NCBI GenBank assembly: GCA_030062745.1
Contig: CP099840.1
Span: forward strand, 3,286,001-3,350,000
Length of the DNA stretch: 64,000 bases
Direction: 5' to 3'
Source: Capitulum mitella
Taxonomy: Eukaryota > Arthropoda > Thecostraca > Pollicipedomorpha > Pollicipedidae
A program made the position numbers and the translations under genes. Under the pieces are notes generated by a model that saw only the letters and a program-made list of their open reading frames with translations, was not told where the DNA came from and did no database searches. Below are positions 1 to 11,289 of the stretch, piece by piece. Position 1 is the first letter of the stretch. Every line of letters begins with the position of its first letter.

Positions 1-1455
1 GCACCCTCCCGCGTCCCCCCCCCCCACTCCGCCGGCGGCCACGCAGACCCAGGCCGGCCTCTCGCCTCAGCGCGGCGGTCAGTCGGGCGGGCCGCAGGAG
101 CCCCCTGTCTCCCGTCGGCCGGCCGCTCGGGCAGGCGCACCGGCCGCCGCCGGCACGGCCGAGACACCGCCTCGGGCGGCGGGCACGGCCGTCGCCGGCG
201 GCGGTTTACGGCGGCGGTACTTCCGGCCCGGCGGCGGCCGGCGGCACGTGCCGGCCGCACGGCCCGCCGTACGTCACGGTTACCGCGGCACGAGCCCGGG
301 GGCGCCGCCGCAGGGGGCGGTCGGCACGATCACGCGGTCACGGCCGCCGGAGGCGTGCCGGGCGGGGATCGAACAAGCGGCGGTGCCGGCTGGAAGCGAC
401 GATTGGCGGTGGGGCCACGCTACACGGAAGCGCACGGAGGATTTGTGTTTGTTCAAGGATGATTGCAGACGGTAAGCCGTCGACCAAACGGTCGTCATCG
501 ACTCCCTGCCGATATAAACCATGAGTTAATCTGTTTGACCTTCGCATAACTTGCGCCAGTCAGCAAATCATGGCTAACTCTGACATGTACATCCGTAAGC
601 TCAACGATATGAAAAAAGGAACAAGCCTTTTATATACTGTAAAGAACACGTTACAACAGGACAAAGGCCCATAACGACAAGAAAAAAAATGCAAGTAAGC
701 TTTCCTGAAATCCAGATTGACACTGACTAACCTGTCGGCTATCGCAAAATACGCTTGCACGCACAGCATTTTTTCAGAGTCGCTTAGGCACGCCATACAT
801 TCTTCGCAGGCCGTCCATTTCCAGGCCTGCACAAGACGGCACCTCACATTTACCTGACCATCTTTCGAAACGACCACGGACCAGCAACAGGCCCAAATTT
901 GTCTCCCCTCCCCCTCCAATTTGTCGCAGGGGCCGGAATCAGCCCCTCCCAATCATCGCGGCCACCGCGGGCCGAGATCGCAGGCCTGACGCCGGACCGT
1001 CTGGACAGCGTCAGTCGGCGGCGGCCGGCCGGCCGGCGGGCGGCCGCCGACTGGACGCCCACCACAGCCGCGCACACGGCGTCACCCGGCGCGCTCCGTC
1101 CCGGCCCGGAAACGGTCCCCCGGCGCTGCAGAACAGAGCCGCAGCGCTCCGGCGGGGAGCCAACAGCGCTGCTCACGAGACATTTCGCTGCACATTTGTG
1201 CCGGCTTATACACGCCTCTTTTGTGTCTCTGCTAGGCTATTGAGCAACAGGAATAGCGAAACAATGCAAACTCCATTTTGCTCTCCGACTCCACAATTAA
1301 ATGGAGCGCAAAGGCGTGTTCCCTGAGGTAAGAGCTCCCGCGGACCCATGACCCCGGTCCCGGCGCTGCGCTGCTGCCCTCTGTCCCGCCCGGCGGCCCG
1401 GCGGCGGCCGGACGTTACCGCCGCGCGGGCCCGCCCTCCGCCTGTGGCCGCTCAC
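1..1455 (-). other. Dys: Intron following the exon-56 equivalent (partial)
   Basis: This is the start of the next intron on the minus strand and continues beyond the window. The first 450 bases and 930-1,150 are very GC-rich, while 440-900 is closer to even composition. I find no peptide resembling exon 57 (end of repeat 22 into repeat 23). No repeat or RNA gene is recognised. Confidence 0.6.
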
Positions 1456-1628
1456 TTGATGGCGACGGCGCGGTTCTTGAGGTAGTTCCAGCGGTGGTTC
1501 ATCTGGTCGAGCCGGCACTGCAGCATGGACGCCTCCTCGGCGCTGTCGAGGCCGGCGCTGAGCTTCTGGCCGCCGGCGCTCAGCGACGCGTACACGTCCC
1601 GGTGCGAGTCGATCTCGGTCTGCAGGTC
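1456..1628 (-). CDS. Dys: Dystrophin internal exon, repeat 22 (human exon 56 equivalent, same 173-bp length)
   Basis: Internal exon of 173 bp, the length of human exon 56. The acceptor is CCTGTGCCGCAG|GAC and the donor GCCATCAA|GTGAGC. It starts in phase 0 and ends in phase 2. It encodes DLQTEIDSHRDVYASLSAGG, then QKLSAGLDSAEEASMLQCRL and DQMNHRWNYLKNRAVAIK. Human exon 56 has DLQGEIEAHTDVYHNLDENS, QKILRSLEGSDDAVLLQRRL and DNMNFKWSELRKKSLNIR. It completes repeat 22. It is the shared acceptor for the exon at 21.2 kb (long isoforms) and the first exon at 6.1 kb (short isoform); both donors are phase 0. It is the last dystrophin exon in the window, and no exon-57 match lies below it. Confidence 0.96.
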
Positions 1629-4600
1629 CTGCGGCACAGGCGGACGGCGCGGTCAGGCGGAGCGGCACAGGCAGGCGGCGCGCCGGCAGGAGACGAGAGA
1701 CACCTGCCGTCTCCCGCCGGCGACGCCTGCGGGAGACGACACACGACTCTGCCGTGCTTAAGACGAGGCGTGAGCATACTCGCAGCAGTCCGCCGGCACG
1801 GAGGAGAGGAGCGAATTTCCCACGACATTGTGATGGCTACCCGCACCTCAGTAATCTTTGTGTTAGAGCGCAATAAACAATCCTCTCGACACCGTACAAA
1901 ATGGGAACGCCACAGCAATTTACGCGCGCGTTTGTCAATGTCGCTTAGCTTCATTGTTCGCGAGATGAAGAACAGAATCTCGGCAACCACGCCATACAAA
2001 TACGGCCCACATGAATTCATCCACCCAGGGCTGGTGTCAAGCCCGCTAACAGAGCGTGTTCGACGAAAGCCTTTGAGCCGCCAACCGACAGCGTAATGCC
2101 GCCACCTTAACACCGATTCATCATCGGACGGGAGAGCCTGCCGCGGCGGCTCCGGAGGTCCGGCCCTCCGGCACGCATTCGTCATCGTCCGAGGCCGGCG
2201 GCGCGGTCCGCCCCCGCGTTGAGCAACGCGACGTGACGCCACGCGGCGGCGTCACACGGCGAGCAGGGCGGCGGCTCGCCACGGGCGCACGTGTCCCGCC
2301 GGGGACGGTCCGCCGGCCGCGCCGGCACGTGTTCGGACTCCGTGCCGCCCGGACCGGCCGGTCGGACGCCGGCACGCCGTGTTGTCGGCAGCCGCGCCGC
2401 AATCGCCCCCGTCGACGGCGGCGGCCCGCGCCGGGAGAATTGGCCGACGACGCCGGAGAAGCGCGGCGCGGTCGTCGGCGGTAACTTTCCGGCGGCGGCG
2501 GCGCATCGGCGCGCGCTCGCCGCCGCCAAACTCGGTTATGATCAGGCCGCGTGATGAGATCAGACCCAGTATTGTTTTTCGCTTCCTCCGCGTGCGGTGC
2601 GGGAATGCCGGCTCGTCGAGCGCATCGGCGGGTCGACGTCACATCCGGAAAATATAAAATGGCGCTTCCATCGCTCCACAAGTCCAGACCTGGTCGCAGC
2701 TCCCGAACGACTTCCGGCGACAGCGAAGACAAATGCGCGCCTCCATCCTCTGACGCTGGACGTAAAGTCATTTACAAGCGTCTGGGACTAATCAAAACCA
2801 GGAACACCGGAACCAATTCGAAAGCGTTTCCCAGCGCCGCGTGAATGTCCGGCACCAACAAAACCCGCCGGACGCAAACACGAAACAGCATGAGAGCGCA
2901 TGCTGAAACGCCAGCTGACACACGACCAACACCGGCCATTTCTCGGGACAATAAAAACGGCCATTCGTCTTCCGACCTGTCGGAAACTTCCGAACTGGAC
3001 CGCAGTCTCGGTGCCGCTCGCGATGAGCAGTCGCCGACGGTTGGCCGGCAATGCCGCTCACTGGCGACGGGTCTGCGCTTCCACCGAATGATCGACGGAA
3101 CCACGATCCGGCCAGCGAACGGCCGTTCGCCGGCTGCAAACTTCCCCGCCTGGGCAATCGTCTGGTGCCCAGACGGACCTCTGCATTGCGGTGGAGCACG
3201 GCGCCAGAACGTGTGGGAGGGAGAAGAGACAGGAGAGAGTGGCGGGAGAAGGAAGAGCTCTGCCGAGAGCAAGACACTCGGACGCCGACCGGAGGCGTGT
3301 TTACAAGTCGGCTCAGCGCATTGACACAGCGCACTCGACGTATAATGCCCAATATCCAGTGGAGGACTATCGGCCGGGCTCAAACAGCGTGGGCGGCCGT
3401 CTCCGGACCAGCAGCGACGGCGGCGGCGGCGGCGGCCGTGGCGTGCGTGCCGGCCATTACAGGGCGCGCGGCCGACCCGGGAGCAGCATCCGCCCGCTCC
3501 CGGCCGGTCGCGCCACGACCGCTCGTAAACGGCCCGCCGTCTCGGGGAATTTAATCCCGCGCGCACCGGCCGCCGACGGCCGACGAGCCCCGACCCGGCG
3601 GCACGACCGACTCGGCACCGAGTCGGCGACGACTCACCGACGCGCGGAGACGGCCGCGGGCGCCGCCTGTGTCCCGTCCGTCCCTAATCCCGCCATCTCC
3701 CACCGGCAGCCGGTGCGCCCCTCCCATTCGTCTCGGTTATTCTGTCAGTTATCTATTGGGGCCCGGGCCACCATCAATATTGGTTAGCGCGTGGCGCCCC
3801 CCGGCGGGGCCCGCCGCCGGCCGCTGCGATTATGGCTATCGTCCTGCGCCACTTGCCGGCGCCCCTTCCGATACGACACCATCAATATCCAGCGAGCCGG
3901 CCCGCAAGACGGCGCCGCTGCCCCCGGCCGCCGCACGTGGCTGCCCGCTGCCCGGCGGCCGGCGCCGGCACGTCGTCGGCACGTGCCCACTCGCCGCTGA
4001 CGTGTGTGGCGGCAGGAACTCTCAGTCCCGAGCAGGTGCCGCCGTGCAGCCGCTTCGACCGCCGCCGCCCGCCCGGCGCTGGGGACGGCGTGACCCCGCG
4101 ACGGCGCGGCGCCGAGCAGGAGGGTGCGGACGGTACGTCTACGCGCGGCCGTGCGCGTGAGCGGTCTGCCCGACGAGATTCAGAGCTACGCACCATGGCA
4201 CCTGTTGGGCGGGATCGACTAACCTCGGGCGTTCGAAGGTAACAGAAAAAAGACCAAGCGCAGAATACTAAAATCGGGAATAAAAAGAACGGCCGTCGAG
4301 AACCACAACAGCCCAGCCCGCTTCCGCAGGCTCGTGTGTGTTCAGCTACAAAAACAAACCGATCACACGACACTCGCTTTCCTAAGTGGCCGCAGTGTTT
4401 GCATTGAAATAAATGCGGTGGAATTCGTTCTCCATAAACTCGGCCAGCCATCATGCTTTTCCAATATGGTTCCCTCTACATCGTCCATTCGCCTTCAGGA
4501 ACGGCGGCACTGTTCACATGTTTCCCGGTACGTCGCCTACACCGTTTTCGCCGGAACGCAACAATTCAATTGTCTCCTATTTCAGCTCTCCGGTTCCCCA

Positions 4601-6115
4601 CCATAAATATCGTGACTCTCGGCAGGGCCTTTGGGGCCCGATCAGGCGAAGCAAGGGCCAGAAAGCCGCTCCCGAAATAGCTGACCTCTACAAATTAAAT
4701 AAGTCGCCTGGTCACCGCCATAAGTTCCTTTAACCTCCTATGTGCCCGAAAGCTTCTGAAGTTAATGCGGCCGCTCGCGGGCGACGACTTTGCGTGGACA
4801 ACTTTGAGCGGGGAGCGCCCTCGTGCCACGAGCGGTTGGCAGCCCCTCCGCCGCGACCGCCGCCGGAGCAGAGCGCGTCGGAGCGGCATCACAGACGGCG
4901 CCGTTTCATCTCGGCTCTGACGTGGCCGGCGGGCCGGGCGGGGCCGGGCGGGGCCGGCCGCCGGGTGACCGGCCGCCGTCTCGGGCCCGGGAGCCGGCCG
5001 CCGGCCGCCGGCGCGGCTCGAGGGCCATTCAGGCCGGCTGCCGGCTGTTTGCCCGCGGCGGAGGCCAAACACGGCGACCGGCTCCCGCGGCCGCCGCCGC
5101 CCTGACGTCACTCATTGAAAGACAAACGACGCGGCCGCCGCGGCCGGTGACGTCACGCGTCTCCGCCGCCGCGCTGCGCGACCTGGAGGCGGCCGGCGCT
5201 CTGCCATGGTGAGCGGCCAGGCCGAGTCTCGCCACCGTCGTCAGCCTCATCACCGTGGCCATTGTGGCGCGGGGTGCCGCAGACGGAGTGACAGGCAATA
5301 AGCGCGCTTTACACTTCTTCGACGGGCCTCTGCACTCACGGTCCCCGACCGGACCACCGCGCCAAGAGTAAAGCACACACAGCGGAACGGGCGCGCTGCC
5401 CAAACACCCTGCACAGTGCAGGCCCATCGTTCCCGCTGCGTCCCGGCCAATGACCGCCACGACGCCGAGCGTGCAACTCAGCACACACTGCGCAGTCGGC
5501 GCAGGCGACCGGCCACGGGGCGCGGCCGGCACCGGCACCGTCTAACGGACCGACCGCGCCGGTTAGCGCAACTCTATCGGGCCCATCTACACGACGCGTC
5601 CCGAGCGTGCAGCGGCGCCGCGCGACATTCCTGCCTCGCCTGCGCCGCGCACCACGCGCCCGACCGGTGCCGAAAGCCGCGCCCGGCGCCGGCACGGTCG
5701 GCCGGAACCCCGCCATGGGTATACAGTGGCGCCGGCGCTGGCTCACGGACGGCACACAAAGCCGCTCCCGGCCGGCCAAAGGTCGGCGGGCGGCGTGCCG
5801 GCCTCCTGTCTGCCGGACGGTGGGCGCTCGGCCAGCCCGTCTCCAGGTGGCGGCGGGTACGCCTCCCGGCAGCGGCGGCGGGTACCGCGACCAGCGGCGT
5901 CAGCGCGCTCCGGCGGGGCCAATCTCACCTGTCAGTCCACGCGCGCACACATCGACCGTCAGCCCGCCATCAGAATCGAACGGCGCCGGCAAAAACGCCC
6001 CGGCCGAAAACAAACTTCTTGCGTCCGGGACGCAATCAGCGGCGTGGCAAACACGGGCAGCCCGCCTCCCACCGCTAACTGAAAACGGCGCCGGCCGCGG
6101 CGGCCGCGGACTCAC
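1629..6115 (-). other. Dys: Intron between the 6-kb first exon and exon 56e
   Basis: This is the only intron expected in the short isoform transcript. GC-rich blocks at 2.1-2.6, 3.4-4.2 and 4.8-6.1 kb alternate with more even DNA. A (CGG) run lies near 3,418-3,440. Many open frames here are Arg/Pro/Ala-rich and lack splice support. I see no further exon. Confidence 0.55.
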
Positions 6116-6739
6116 CCGCCGGATCTTCTCCTGCGTCTCCAGGATCTCCAGGAAGAGGTCGAGCTTGCTGCCGAACACGCGGAAGCCGGCGCCGCGGTCC
6201 GGGCTGGGGCTGGGCGGCGAGCGGTCGCCGCCGGCGCGCAGCTCCAGCGTGCGCGGCCGCGGCGGCGCGCCGCCGTCGCTCACGTACACGCTCGACGACG
6301 AGCTCACGCCGCTCGAGTCCTCCTCGCAGCCCTCCTGGATCACCATGCCGCGCGCCGTGAACTCGCCGAAGCCGGCGGCGGCGCTGCTCGCCGGCCGGCC
6401 GTCGGCGGGACTGGCCGGCGCGCTGGTCGCGCCCGCCGGTGGCGCCACCGGCGGCGTCGCGCCGCGGAAGTCCAGCAGCGTCACGCTGGGCACGAGCCGC
6501 GGCGCCGGCCGCCGCCGCGGCGCCGCCGGCACCGAGCGCACGCGGCCGCGGCAGAGGCCGTCGGCCGTGCTGCTGCGCACCAGCGGCGAGCGGCCGCGCT
6601 CGCAGGCGTGCCGCCACAGCTCGTGGTCGGACGTGGTGGACGGCAGCGGGCCGCCGCCGCCGCCGCCGCCGCCGCACAGTCGCGCCTTCAGGCCGGCGCA
6701 GTCGCAGCGGCCGCCGGACGCGTTGCAGCGGAGACTCAT
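6116..6739 (-). CDS. Dys: Alternative first coding exon of a short (Dp116-position) dystrophin isoform, 208 codons
   Basis: An ATG at 6,739 in good context (CCAGC|ATG|A) has an in-frame TGA three codons upstream. A 208-codon frame runs from it into a perfect donor, CGGCGG|GTGAGT, in phase 0. The exon-56 equivalent at 1,628 starts in phase 0. The N-terminus is Cys-rich (C5, C12, C14, C22) and followed by eight Gly. The middle is Pro/Ala/Arg-rich with SVTLLDFRG. An acidic Ser stretch follows (EGCEEDSSGVSSSSSVYVSD), then an amphipathic helix LDLFLEILETQEKIRR that would replace part of the repeat-22 helix from exon 55. I recognise no catalytic domain. In vertebrates Dp116 begins with its own exon in intron 55 and splices to exon 56, the same position, but its unique peptide is very short. 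The extent of the 5' UTR is unknown. Confidence 0.8.
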
Positions 6740-9700
6740 GCTGGCTCAGCGGCCGAGCGGCGCGCCCGCCGACCTCGTCGCCGTTGGTCCTGAGTGATGG
6801 GTCCAGTCAGCAGCGGCGGCGGCTGCGCTAACGGCGGCGGGGTTCCGGTCACCCAGCGGCGGCGGCTCCCCGGCGGTCCCGCCCCGGGCCGGCCACAGGT
6901 GGACGGCCGGCCGCCGCCGTCTAACGAGCGCCGGTTGTCGGCGGTAATGGGCCGTCATCAGGGCGGCAGTCCCGGGACGGACGGCGGCGGCGGCTCCGGC
7001 GGCCGCTTGGCTGCTAGCGTGGCGCCGTAACGAACCCGACCCTCCCACGGCGCCGTTTTTGTCGGCGTGCACGGCCCGCATTCCTGGCCGTGCACGGCGC
7101 GGCGACACGCCGGCAGGTGGCGCGCCGGTCGCCGCCGCGCCAGCTCAGACGCCGGAGAATTGTTCACACGGCGGCAGTTCCGCAAAACGGTCCCGCAAAA
7201 CTAGCTTTCCGCCGTTTTCGAAAAACCCTGCGTCGAGCTCACACGTCGCTTTCAAAGTAAGTGATTCATGAATTAGGTTTGGAAAAGTAAAGTACGGCAC
7301 GCCACACGGTTCGCTTGGAAAAGCACCTACACTCGCGAATACGGCAGCCAGGTCTGATTAATCATGACAGCAACCAGATACACGTCTTTCGTACAACACA
7401 GCGCATGATAAAGAAGCGCCATTTTTTCCGAGATACATCCCATCTCTAGTCGTCCAGGGTCTAGCCCACGAAGGTGGCTCCCCACCACGACAGCCTAAAT
7501 CTCGTGCGACTCAGAAAACAACGCTGCGTCGGTCGCCGACGCGCCCTGTGAGGACGAGCGTCACCGGCGGCCGGCGTCGGCACCCTCCCGGGACTAGCAG
7601 CGGACCTCTGGAGCGGCTCCGGCGGGGTCGGCTAGCACAGGCCGCCCATGTATTTCCGATCGATTTCCGATCCGATCATCCGTCTGACCACCGGCGAATG
7701 ATAGCCGCCGCCGCGTCAGCACGTCAGCGGACGGCAGTCTCGCCGGACGCAGGCGTTTTCCGGATCGGCCATTACCATATCCCGGCGCCATAACTAGATT
7801 TCGTCCGCATGTTTCTATGCAACGTCTGGCGCCCCCGTGTCTCACACCAGGACTTCTCCGAGGTATCCGTCAGATGAGAGCAGCATTACACGAGGGTTCC
7901 ACCGGACGACAGGCCGTTCACGTCGCACCGCCGCACATCCTCCGTAAAGAGTGGACCTCCGCTAATGGAACCTGCGCCAGGGAGCCCTGTCGGCCTCCTG
8001 TCGAGCCGGCCACTAAGCCTGTCATTCATCACCCACGGAGAGGATTAGCCTCGGCACGTCTCGCGCCTCTCTGAGGCGGGCCTCGCGCCCAGCCTCAATA
8101 CTGGAGCCTGTAGCCCACAGCTCGTCCCGTTCGTCCTCATCCAGGCGGGAAGCGTCGGCACGGGAGCTCAATACCTGATCCCGTGCCGGACACTGCACTC
8201 CGCCGCCCGCCCGGCTCCACCGCGATTCCAAGCCGGCACCGGGCCGCCCTCCATCACTTACCTCTCATCAACCCACTCACGCACCCATTACGCTGACCGA
8301 ACGCCTTAATCTCGCCGGCGGCGGCGGCCGAGCCGATACCGCCGGCCGGCGCTCGGCCGCAATATGCCCGCTCCTCCATCGCGGGCGTCGTCGGGACGTC
8401 GGCGGCGGCGGCGCGGCGCGCGCCCACCGGCCCATTAGCCGGCCCGTACGTCGCCCGCGCCGCCGCCTCATCTCGGCGACCTGGCCGGCGACGTCGCGCG
8501 GCCCGCCTAATTGCAGCCGGCCGCCGGCGCTGCATGCAAACGGGCGGCGCGGGCGGCGCGGGCGGCGGCGGCCGGCGCGCTGTTATGCCGCCGCCGGCCG
8601 GCTATCGGCCGCCGCGACGCGCCCGGTCCCGCGGGCCGGCCGCAAGATGTATGGCCGCCGTATAAATCAGCGGCGCATGATCGCCGGCCGCCGCCCAGCT
8701 GGGACCGCGCCGCCGCCGCCGACAATCGGCCGCCGGGCGGGGGCGGGGGCGGCGGCCGCCGCGTCGCCCTGTTGCCGGGCCGTTTTTCGCCGCGCCTAAA
8801 ACGGCTCGGGTCGTTAGCGCCGCCGCCTCTCGAGCCGGCGGAACGGACGGGCGGACAGCGCGCGCGGGTCGGATTTAAACCCGCCGCCTTTCAGGTCGCA
8901 AAAAGCCTTTTAAACCACCGGAAGATTGGAGTCCCAAAGCTGAAAATTGGCAATCATCGCCATACGTCTGTCGCATGCCCCGCACATTAGAAATTCCTGC
9001 AGGACCCCTACGCTGTGCACACTACAAATCAGTCATTAAAGAGCACACCGAAAATCTACGTCCAATGCTGCACGAGATGAACGCACCGCCAGCTGAGGCC
9101 GACCGGCGGAGAGCACGGCCCGACCCGCCGGCCGTCACCTTCGCCGCCTTTGAGCGGCGGCCCACTCGGCCGTCAGCCGTCCGTGGGAAGCCGCCTCCGC
9201 CGCGACTAACGAGCCGACGCCGGCGCGGCCGGCCGCCCTGACAATATCGTTGCAATAACGCGACCCGTCGCGACAAACGACCCGAACCCACGCGACTCCC
9301 CCGGCGGCCGGCGGCGCGCCGGGGCCGTGCACGGCCGCCGCCGACGCTCACACGACCCGGCCGGCGACCCGGCCCGCCGTTAACAGCCTCAATCCCGGCC
9401 GAGCACGCGCCCGCCGGCGGCGCCGCCGCCGGCCGGGTCGGGGACCGCGGCCGGCGCCGGTCGAGCCGGCCCAGGTCGGAGGCAGCCCGGCCGGCCGGCC
9501 GCCGCCGCAGGAGCGGCCAGGTCGGCGCGGCCGCCTGAGAGGCCGGCGGCAGTGAACGGATTACGTCGGCCCGCCGCCGTAACTTACGCCCCGATAAAGG
9601 CCGGCCATGCGGCGTTTCCATAAATTCGCCATCGGCTGGTGCGAGTCGCCGTCGGCGGCCATTCCGGCCGTAATCGCGCCTGCTTATCGCCGCCGGCGCC

Positions 9701-10840
9701 GGCCGGCCGGTCAGCGTCGCCGGCGCCGGCCGCTCCGCCCGGCCGGCCGGCAGACGGCGCGGCGCCCGCCCCGCCCCGCGGCGACACTTGTTAGCCGTCC
9801 GCGGGGGCGCGCAACAGGCGCGACATTCGTATGCCCGGCGCCGGCCGGCCGCCGACGCCACTAAGAGCGCGGCCGACGCCGGCCGGCCGTCAACGCCTCC
9901 CTCCGGCGGCGTCAGAGCGCGCGGCCGAGCTCGTTCCGGCCGTTTGGCGGCCGCGGCGAGCGGCGGGCGGCCAGCTCGGCCCGTTCTCGGGCACGATTGG
10001 ATCACGGACGCGGTGGCGCGCGCGGCCGCCCCGGGAGCGATCGCCGCCGGACGACGACTCCGAGAAACGGCGCCGTCCGGCCGCCGCGCTAAACGGCGCG
10101 GCCGTTACCTCGGGCCGGGGACGCCGCGAGCTCGGCCGGAACGACCGGCCCCGGCCGCCGGCGCCGACACCGACTTAGGCGGGATGGCGGCCGAGAGAGC
10201 GGCATTACGGACAGATCAGGGCCGGGACGGGATCCGGCGGAAAGGTCGAGGGGCGGGCACGCCCATTCCCGACCTCAAACAGTCCGAGCCACGGACTCCG
10301 GCCGATCCGCGGACCACAAACGACTCACGACCCCCACTGCCGCCGGAACCGACATCGGTCGGCGCCGCGCCGCCCGGCCGCCGCTCATCGCCGGCATCGA
10401 CGCGCCGACGGCAAAACGGCCGCCTCAATCGACGAGCGAGCGCGGCCGCTCACCCCGCCGGCCGACGCGGTCCGGACGGCGGCCGCGCGATCGGCCGCAC
10501 TCGGCCGCGCCCACTCGACCTAATCGCCCGTCGGCACTCTGAATAATGCCGCCGACCGGTAACAAAATCAGCGACGACGCGGCCGCGGTCGCCCGGCCGT
10601 GCAATCGAATTATAATGCTAATTCCGCGGCGGCGTCATTCATCCGGCGGGCACGTCCCGGCCGCAGCCGCCGGCCGCCGCCGCCGCCGTCTGCACAATTC
10701 GGCGCCCGCGCCGCAGCCGAAAGTGTCGAGCAAGCGGTAGCGGAGCCCATGAAGCGGCCCGTTTGGACGTCATGTGCCGTCGCAGGCCGGCCGTTTACGG
10801 GCCGGATCGGAGACGGACCGGCCGGCTCGGGACGTCAGCG
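6740..10840 (-). other. Promoter-side region and intron upstream of the 6-kb first exon
   Basis: The first few hundred bases should hold the 5' UTR and promoter of the short isoform. The rest is intron for long isoforms. It includes an AT-richer part at 7.2-8.0 kb and an extremely GC-rich, GCCGGC-dense part at 8.3-10.7 kb. A consensus minus-strand donor (AGAG|GTAAGT) sits at 8,261 and is discussed as a finding. No protein-coding exon is supported. Confidence 0.5.
6876..6885 (-). promoter_or_regulatory. GC box upstream of the 6-kb first exon
   Basis: The minus strand reads GGGGCGGGAC, a consensus GC box of the Sp1/KLF type, 137-146 bases before the ATG at 6,739. The stretch 5.4-7.1 kb is CpG-dense. 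I see no convincing TATA box or initiator nearby. Such 10-mers are not rare in DNA this GC-rich, so this is weak support for a promoter. Confidence 0.22.
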
Positions 10841-10844
10841 GTCC

Positions 10845-11285
10845 TGGCCGGACCGACAGAGGACGGACGGGCCACCGGCGCCCCGGACCAAACCGATCAG
10901 AGGACCGGCCACCGGCGCCCTGGACCAGACCGATCAGTGGACGGACTGGCCACCAGCGCCCTGGACCAGACCGATCAGAGGACCGGCCATCGGCGCCCCG
11001 GACCAGACCGATCAGTGGACCGGCCACCGGCGCCCCAGGACCAGACCGATCAGTGGACGGACGGGCCACCGGCGCCCTGGACCAGACCGATCAGTGGACG
11101 GGCCGGCCATCAGCGCCCCGGACCAGACCGTTCAGAGGACGGACTGGCCATCAGCGCCCCGGACCAGAACCGACAGAGGACGGACTGGCCACCAGCGCCC
11201 CAGACCAGACCGACAGAGGACGGACTGGCCGGCTCGGGACGTCAGCAGCCCTGGCCGGACCGATCAGAGGATGAGCAAGCCTGCT
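10845..11285. repeat. Minisatellite with mixed 37- and 41-bp units
   Basis: About ten head-to-tail copies of a unit with the core GGACCAGACCGATCAG followed by GCCACCGGCGCC. Successive GCC(A/G)CCGGCGCC positions are 37 or 41-42 bases apart, so two unit lengths alternate through a 4-base difference (GGAC against GGACGGAC). Open frames across it are by-products of the repeat. It lies inside the 19.6-kb intron. Confidence 0.9.
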
Positions 11286-11289
11286 GGGC

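Noticed and set aside
5607..6797. 396-codon plus-strand open frame
   Set aside because: It is the antisense shadow of the well-supported minus-strand exon at 6,116-6,739. High third-position GC on one strand keeps the opposite frame open.
8650..8670. TATAAA-like word on the plus strand
   Set aside because: It has no open frame, initiator or other plus-strand gene evidence downstream.
9022..10005. 327-codon minus-strand open frame
   Set aside because: It lies in a GCCGGC-dense block, is more than half Arg/Ala/Gly/Pro, and has no motif or usable splice context.
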